Assembly (NCBI GenBank): GCA_018396515.1
Contig: JAGTQJ010000048.1
Location: 2,245 to 10,745 of the forward strand
Direction: 5' to 3'
From: Candidatus Bathyarchaeota archaeon
Lineage (GTDB): Archaea > Thermoproteota > Bathyarchaeia > TCS64
Length of the DNA stretch: 8,501 bases
Part shown: positions 5,483 through 8,501 of the stretch, piece after piece
Layout of the letters: every line of letters starts with the position of its first letter
Position numbering within the stretch: position 1 is the stretch's first letter
Notes under the pieces: generated by a model
Database searches by the model: none
What the model saw: only the letters and a program-made list of their open reading frames with translations
What the model was told of the DNA's origin: nothing
Translations under genes and position numbers: made by a program

Positions 5483-6280
5483 CTATCCTCCCCACCCGGT
5501 GAACTGGGTTGTCAGGATCGGTAGCACTCCGAGGGCTAGGGGGATGGGGAGGCCGGGGATGGAGCCCAGCCTATATGCTATGAGGAGGTTGAGGGCGCAC
5601 CCAAACATCATAAGGGTTGAGGCTTGGAGGGCCATCAACATTCCGAAGTATCTTACGGTGTGGGATGCGACAAGGGAGTAGAATATTATATCTCCTATTC
5701 CCACCTCAACCCCCTCGAGGGGGACGGCTATCCGCAGGCCCTCTCGCCCCTCCCTTTCGGATCTCACCCACCTGGAGAAGAATATGTCATAGATTGCGAA
5801 GGCTGCAAGGAGTAGAAGGATGCTCGAGGTGGGTGAGTTAACCCCTATGAAGGCTCCTAGAATGGAGCCGTAGATGAGGTGTAGGAAGGCCATCACCTCC
5901 TCGGGTGGAGGGACGACCACGGCCAGGGTGGAGAGCACGACGATGCACATTAGGAACCATAATAGCAGAATGGAGGGTAGGCCTTCATGAGCCTCTAGGA
6001 TCCCTCTGGCCATGAGGACGGCTGTGAAGGCTCCCAGGATTATGAGGCCTCTCAGAATTACAGCCTTGGCATACTTGACGGCCGAGGCTAGGAGGGAAGA
6101 GATTATTATGGATGGGATAGATAAGGAGATAACATTCAGGAGAACCTCGACAGGTGTCTTCTCCCTAGGGAATGGCATTATGGGGTAGGCGGATGCCTGC
6201 CTCCCAAGGCCCATAGAGAGAGCTAGGGAGAGAGAAAGGGCGGCAGCGAGGAAGACCGCCTTTAAGAGCCCCCTCCTCAT
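5483..6280 (-). CDS. Presenilin/signal-peptide-peptidase-family intramembrane aspartyl protease (A22-like)
   Basis: A 265-residue polytopic membrane protein. Nine hydrophobic helices can be drawn, at about 5-25, 44-68, 73-92, 102-123, 129-147, 151-169, 192-211, 213-236 and 240-258, matching the nine-helix presenilin/SPP fold. The two catalytic aspartates are where that family needs them: YD (Tyr164-Asp165) in helix 6 and GIGD (Asp197) in helix 7. A PGLPIPLALG segment at 242-251 in helix 9 stands for the PAL motif. Such enzymes cut transmembrane helices within the bilayer, including signal peptide remnants. ATG 6280 is chosen because GGAGG sits four bases upstream and the gene then begins 10 bases after the preceding ATPase; a longer reading to 6361 would overlap that ATPase and add a Trp/Arg-rich, non-family N-terminus. 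It is the last gene of the peptide-transporter operon. Family: fairly sure. Substrate: unknown. Confidence 0.8.
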   Translation of the reverse strand: MRRGLLKAVFLAAALSLSLALSMGLGRQASAYPIMPFPREKTPVEVLLNVISLSIPSIIISSLLASAVKYAKAVILRGLIILGAFTAVLMARGILEAHEGLPSILLLWFLMCIVVLSTLAVVVPPPEEVMAFLHLIYGSILGAFIGVNSPTSSILLLLAAFAIYDIFFSRWVRSEREGREGLRIAVPLEGVEVGIGDIIFYSLVASHTVRYFGMLMALQASTLMMFGCALNLLIAYRLGSIPGLPIPLALGVLPILTTQFTGWGG

Positions 6281-6295
6281 CACCCCTCCACTACT
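6281..6295 (-). promoter_or_regulatory. Shine-Dalgarno that sets the protease start
   Basis: The minus strand reads AGTAGTGGAGGGGTG directly before ATG 6280. GGAGG lies four bases from the ATG and complements the archaeal 16S rRNA 3' end. It overlaps the stop of the upstream ATPase gene, indicating translation within a shared mRNA. Confidence 0.7.
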
Positions 6296-7274
6296 CAACC
6301 ATGTGGCAGGCGACCAGGTGCCCATCCTCCACCTCAACCAATTTCGGCTCATCCCTCTCACATATCTCGAGGCGGAAGGGGCACCTAGTATGGAACCTGC
6401 ATCCGGGTGGAGGGGCTATAGGGCTGGGTATCTCCCCCCTCAGGAGAACCCTATCCCTCTTGACATCGGGGTTGATGTCGGGAAAGGCCGAGATGAGGGC
6501 CTTCGTGTATGGGTGTTGAGGGTTCTGGAAGATTTCCTCCGAGACCCCCTTCTCCATTATCTTTCCGAGGTACATGATGGCCAGCTTATCACTCATGTAC
6601 CTTACGACTGCTAGGTTATGGGCTATGAGGAGGTATGTCAGCTTGAACTCCCTCTTCAGCTCCTGGAGGAGGTTTAGGATGGTCGCCTGGATGGAGACAT
6701 CGAGGGATGAGACGGGCTCATCGGCTACGATGAACTTCGGCCTGAGGGCGATAGCCCTAGCGATCGCTATCCTCTGTCTCTGCCCCCCGCTGAACTCGTG
6801 GGGATACCTGTCCACGTAGTACTTCCCAGGGTTCAAACCGACAATATCCAGCAGCTCTATGACCCTCCTCCTCCTCTCCTCCCCCTTCAACCCTAGGTGG
6901 ATGGTTAGGGGCTCACCGACGATCTCCTCAACGGTCATCCTCGGGTTGAGGGAGGCGTAGGGGTTCTGGAAGACCATCTGCATATCCCTTCTGAGCCTCC
7001 TCCTCTCCTCCTCTCTCAAGGAGAAGATGTCCCTCCCCTCGAAGAGTATCTCGCCCTCTGTGGGCTCGACGAGCTGCATCAAGACCAGGCCGGTTGTGGT
7101 CTTTCCACTTCCGCTCTCACCTACTAGGCTGAAGGTCTCACCCCGCTCTATCTCAAGGTCTATAGAGTCCACGGCCCTAACCCACCTCCTCTCCCTGGAG
7201 AGGAGCTTATCTATCCAGCTCTTCTCAACAGGGTAGTACTTCTTCAACCCCTTGACCTCAACTAAGGGCTGCAT
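6291..7274 (-). CDS. dppF: Oligopeptide/dipeptide ABC transporter ATP-binding protein (DppF/OppF type)
   Basis: One of two ATPases that drive uptake of di- or oligopeptides through a two-permease channel in the cytoplasmic membrane. The 327-residue chain has Walker A GESGSGKTT (52-60), Q-loop Gln103 (MVFQNPYASLNPR), ABC signature FSGGQRQR (161-168), Walker B FIVADEP (181-187) and H-loop His219 (IAHN). The HPYTKAL motif (254-260) opens the oligo/dipeptide C-terminal extension. That extension holds a C-x5-C-x6-C...C set (Cys292, 298, 305, 323) of the kind linked to an iron-sulfur cluster in related DppD. A long insert at 17-32 before the core is usual for the F subunit. The ATG at 7274 is six bases after the stop of the preceding ATPase; a GGAGGAGG in the end of that gene can serve as ribosome binding site. 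Nickel or sugar-oligomer import is possible, as this family shares sequence across substrates. Confidence 0.92.
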   Translation of the reverse strand: MQPLVEVKGLKKYYPVEKSWIDKLLSRERRWVRAVDSIDLEIERGETFSLVGESGSGKTTTGLVLMQLVEPTEGEILFEGRDIFSLREEERRRLRRDMQMVFQNPYASLNPRMTVEEIVGEPLTIHLGLKGEERRRRVIELLDIVGLNPGKYYVDRYPHEFSGGQRQRIAIARAIALRPKFIVADEPVSSLDVSIQATILNLLQELKREFKLTYLLIAHNLAVVRYMSDKLAIMYLGKIMEKGVSEEIFQNPQHPYTKALISAFPDINPDVKRDRVLLRGEIPSPIAPPPGCRFHTRCPFRLEICERDEPKLVEVEDGHLVACHMVE

Positions 7275-7280
7275 CTCTAT

Positions 7281-8258
7281 TTAGCCTCCTCCCATCACAG
7301 GATGATGGCATAGGACATAGTGCCCCTCCTCCACCTCTATAAGCGGAGGGTCCTCCTTGCACTTCTCATCTGCATATTTGCACCTTGGGGAGAACCTACA
7401 CCCGGGGGGAGGCTCGATGAGGTCTGGGACTGAGCCCTCGATTCCTATCAGCCTCTCCTTCTTGAATCCGACCCTGGGGATGGATTCTAGGAGGCCGATG
7501 GTGTAGGGGTGCCTAGGCCCCCCCAGGATCCTCCTAATGTCGGAGTACTCCACGATCTTCCCGGCGTACATAACAGCGACCCTCTCGCACAGCTCGGCTA
7601 TGACGCCGAGGTCGTGGCTAATTATCAGGGATGACATCCCGAGCTCCCTCTTCAGATCCTTCATCAGCTCGAGGAGCTGGGCCTGGATTATCACATCCAG
7701 GGCCGTGGTCGGCTCGTCGGCTATCATCAGCTCGGGGTGGCATGAGAGGGCCATGGCCATCATAGCCCTCTGCCTCATCCCCCCGCTGAGCTGGTGGGGG
7801 TAGCTCATGGCGACATCCCTCGGGGATGGGATCCCCACAACCTCCAGGGTTGATATGACCTTCTCCCAGGCCTCCCTCCTGCTGAGCCTTTGATGTCGAA
7901 TTATGCCCTCGGCTATCTGGTCCCCTATCCTCATCACGGGGTTGAAGAAGGTCATGGGGTCCTGGAAGCTCATGGCTATCCTCGCCCCCCTGACCCCCCT
8001 CATCTCAGCCTCAGAGAGCTTCAGTAGGTCTCTGCCCCTAAGAAGGATCTCGCCTCCTACGATCCTCCCCGGGGCTGGGACGAGCCTCATTATTGAGAGG
8101 GCCGCTGTGGACTTCCCGCAGCCCGATTCGCCTACAAGGCCGACGGTCTCCCCCTCGAGCACCGTGAAGCTTATCCCATCCACGGCCTTAACTGTGCCCC
8201 TCATGGTTGGGAAGTAGGTTCTAAGATCCCTGACCTCTAGAATGGGCTCTCCTCCCAT
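7281..8258 (-). CDS. dppD: Oligopeptide/dipeptide ABC transporter ATP-binding protein (DppD/OppD type)
   Basis: Partner ATPase of the DppF-type subunit; the two bind and hydrolyse ATP as a heterodimer under the permeases. With the ATG at 8258 the protein is 325 residues. It shows Walker A GESGCGKST (43-51), Q-loop Gln99 (MSFQDPMTFFNP), signature LSGGMRQR (158-165), Walker B LMIADEP (177-183), D-loop and H-loop His215 (ISHDLGVI). The C-terminal extension starts near HPYTIGLL (250-257) and carries four cysteines (287, 293, 300, 317) spaced as in OppD/DppD proteins, where a 4Fe-4S cluster has been described. This start is preferred over one 38 codons upstream because GAGGTGA lies two bases before it and the longer form would run through the permease gene in another frame, giving a Gly/Arg/His-rich non-family leader. 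The gene starts two bases after the permease stop. Confidence 0.92.
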   Translation of the reverse strand: MGGEPILEVRDLRTYFPTMRGTVKAVDGISFTVLEGETVGLVGESGCGKSTAALSIMRLVPAPGRIVGGEILLRGRDLLKLSEAEMRGVRGARIAMSFQDPMTFFNPVMRIGDQIAEGIIRHQRLSRREAWEKVISTLEVVGIPSPRDVAMSYPHQLSGGMRQRAMMAMALSCHPELMIADEPTTALDVIIQAQLLELMKDLKRELGMSSLIISHDLGVIAELCERVAVMYAGKIVEYSDIRRILGGPRHPYTIGLLESIPRVGFKKERLIGIEGSVPDLIEPPPGCRFSPRCKYADEKCKEDPPLIEVEEGHYVLCHHPVMGGG

Positions 8259-8270
8259 AGTCACCTCTCC
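8259..8270 (-). promoter_or_regulatory. Shine-Dalgarno overlapping the permease stop
   Basis: The minus strand reads GGGAGAGGTGACT before ATG 8258. GAGGTGA is a near-perfect ribosome binding site, and its TGA is also the stop codon of the permease. This arrangement suggests translational coupling of permease and ATPase. Confidence 0.65.
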
Positions 8271-8501
8271 CTGAGCCTCGGATTCAGGGCGTCGTTGAGC
8301 CCGTCTCCGATGAGGTTGAAGGCCATTACGGTTATGAATATGGCCGCTCCCGGGAAGGCCGCCATCCACCAAGCCCTCCTGATATACATCTGAGCTATGC
8401 TGAGCATCCTACCCCAGCTTACGAGGCTCGGGTCTCCTAGGCCTAGGAAGCTGAGGCCGGCCTCTGTGAGGATGGCCGAACCCACCTGCAGGGAGGAGTT
8501 C
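8261..8501 (-). CDS. dppC: Peptide ABC transporter permease, C-terminal part (DppC/OppC type, truncated by window edge)
   Basis: The reading frame is open from the window edge to TGA at 8263-8261, giving about 79 residues. It begins within NSSLQVGSAILTEAGLSFLGLG, the conserved C-terminal loop and helix of DppC/OppC permeases, followed by SWGRML and the last membrane helix (AAFPGAAIFITVMAFNLIGDGLNDALNPRL). The ending D.LNPRLR is typical of the family. DppC and DppB form the transmembrane channel. The rest of this gene, and probably dppB and a substrate-binding protein gene, should lie to the right of the window. Confidence 0.9.
   Translation of the reverse strand, partial: NSSLQVGSAILTEAGLSFLGLGDPSLVSWGRMLSIAQMYIRRAWWMAAFPGAAIFITVMAFNLIGDGLNDALNPRLRER

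Noticed and set aside
6281..6361. 27-codon upstream extension of the protease reading frame
   Set aside because: It lies inside the dppF coding end, is Trp/Arg-rich, and GGAGG is perfectly placed for ATG 6280.
8259..8372. 38-codon upstream extension of the DppD reading frame
   Set aside because: It overlaps the permease gene in another frame, has a Gly/Arg/His-rich composition unlike the family, and a strong ribosome binding site points to ATG 8258.

Overview
The window looks like chromosomal DNA from an archaeon, most likely a thermophilic member of the TACK-type lineages. The evidence is AGG-rich arginine and ATA-rich isoleucine codon use, TATA-box promoters placed so that transcripts begin at or just before the start codon, TTG starts on two genes, oligo-T termination without a convincing hairpin, a Cas6, an archaeal presenilin-like protease and a threonine synthase with an N-terminal zinc ribbon. 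The lineage is inferred; no rRNA or marker gene is present to settle it.

Layout. The left edge (1-203) holds only short ambiguous reading frames and the promoter of the first gene. A single plus-strand gene (204-2900) encodes a large exported surface protein: an N-terminal signal/anchor, about five carboxypeptidase-regulatory-like beta-sandwich repeats, two Ig-like domains, a CFI-box domain, and C-terminal membrane helices. An AT-rich gap (2901-3241) follows, with an oligo-T terminator, a 12-bp direct repeat, small inverted repeats and one 16-codon ORF with a strong ribosome binding site.

From 3242 to the right edge every gene is on the minus strand. In transcription order from the right edge these are: the end of a peptide ABC permease (dppC-like), two peptide ABC ATPases (dppD- and dppF-like), and a nine-helix presenilin/signal-peptide-peptidase-family aspartyl protease. 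All four are packed 2-10 bases apart, with Shine-Dalgarno sequences at the junctions, and look like one operon. Threonine synthase (thrC) and a stand-alone cas6 follow, each with its own TATA-like promoter.

How they work together. The operon suggests peptide uptake linked to an intramembrane protease; the co-transcription is well supported, the functional link is inference. Cas6 would process crRNA, but no CRISPR array or other cas gene is visible here, so it is isolated within the window. The most interesting items are the protease-transporter operon, the CFI-box surface protein with extra membrane helices, and the isolated cas6.
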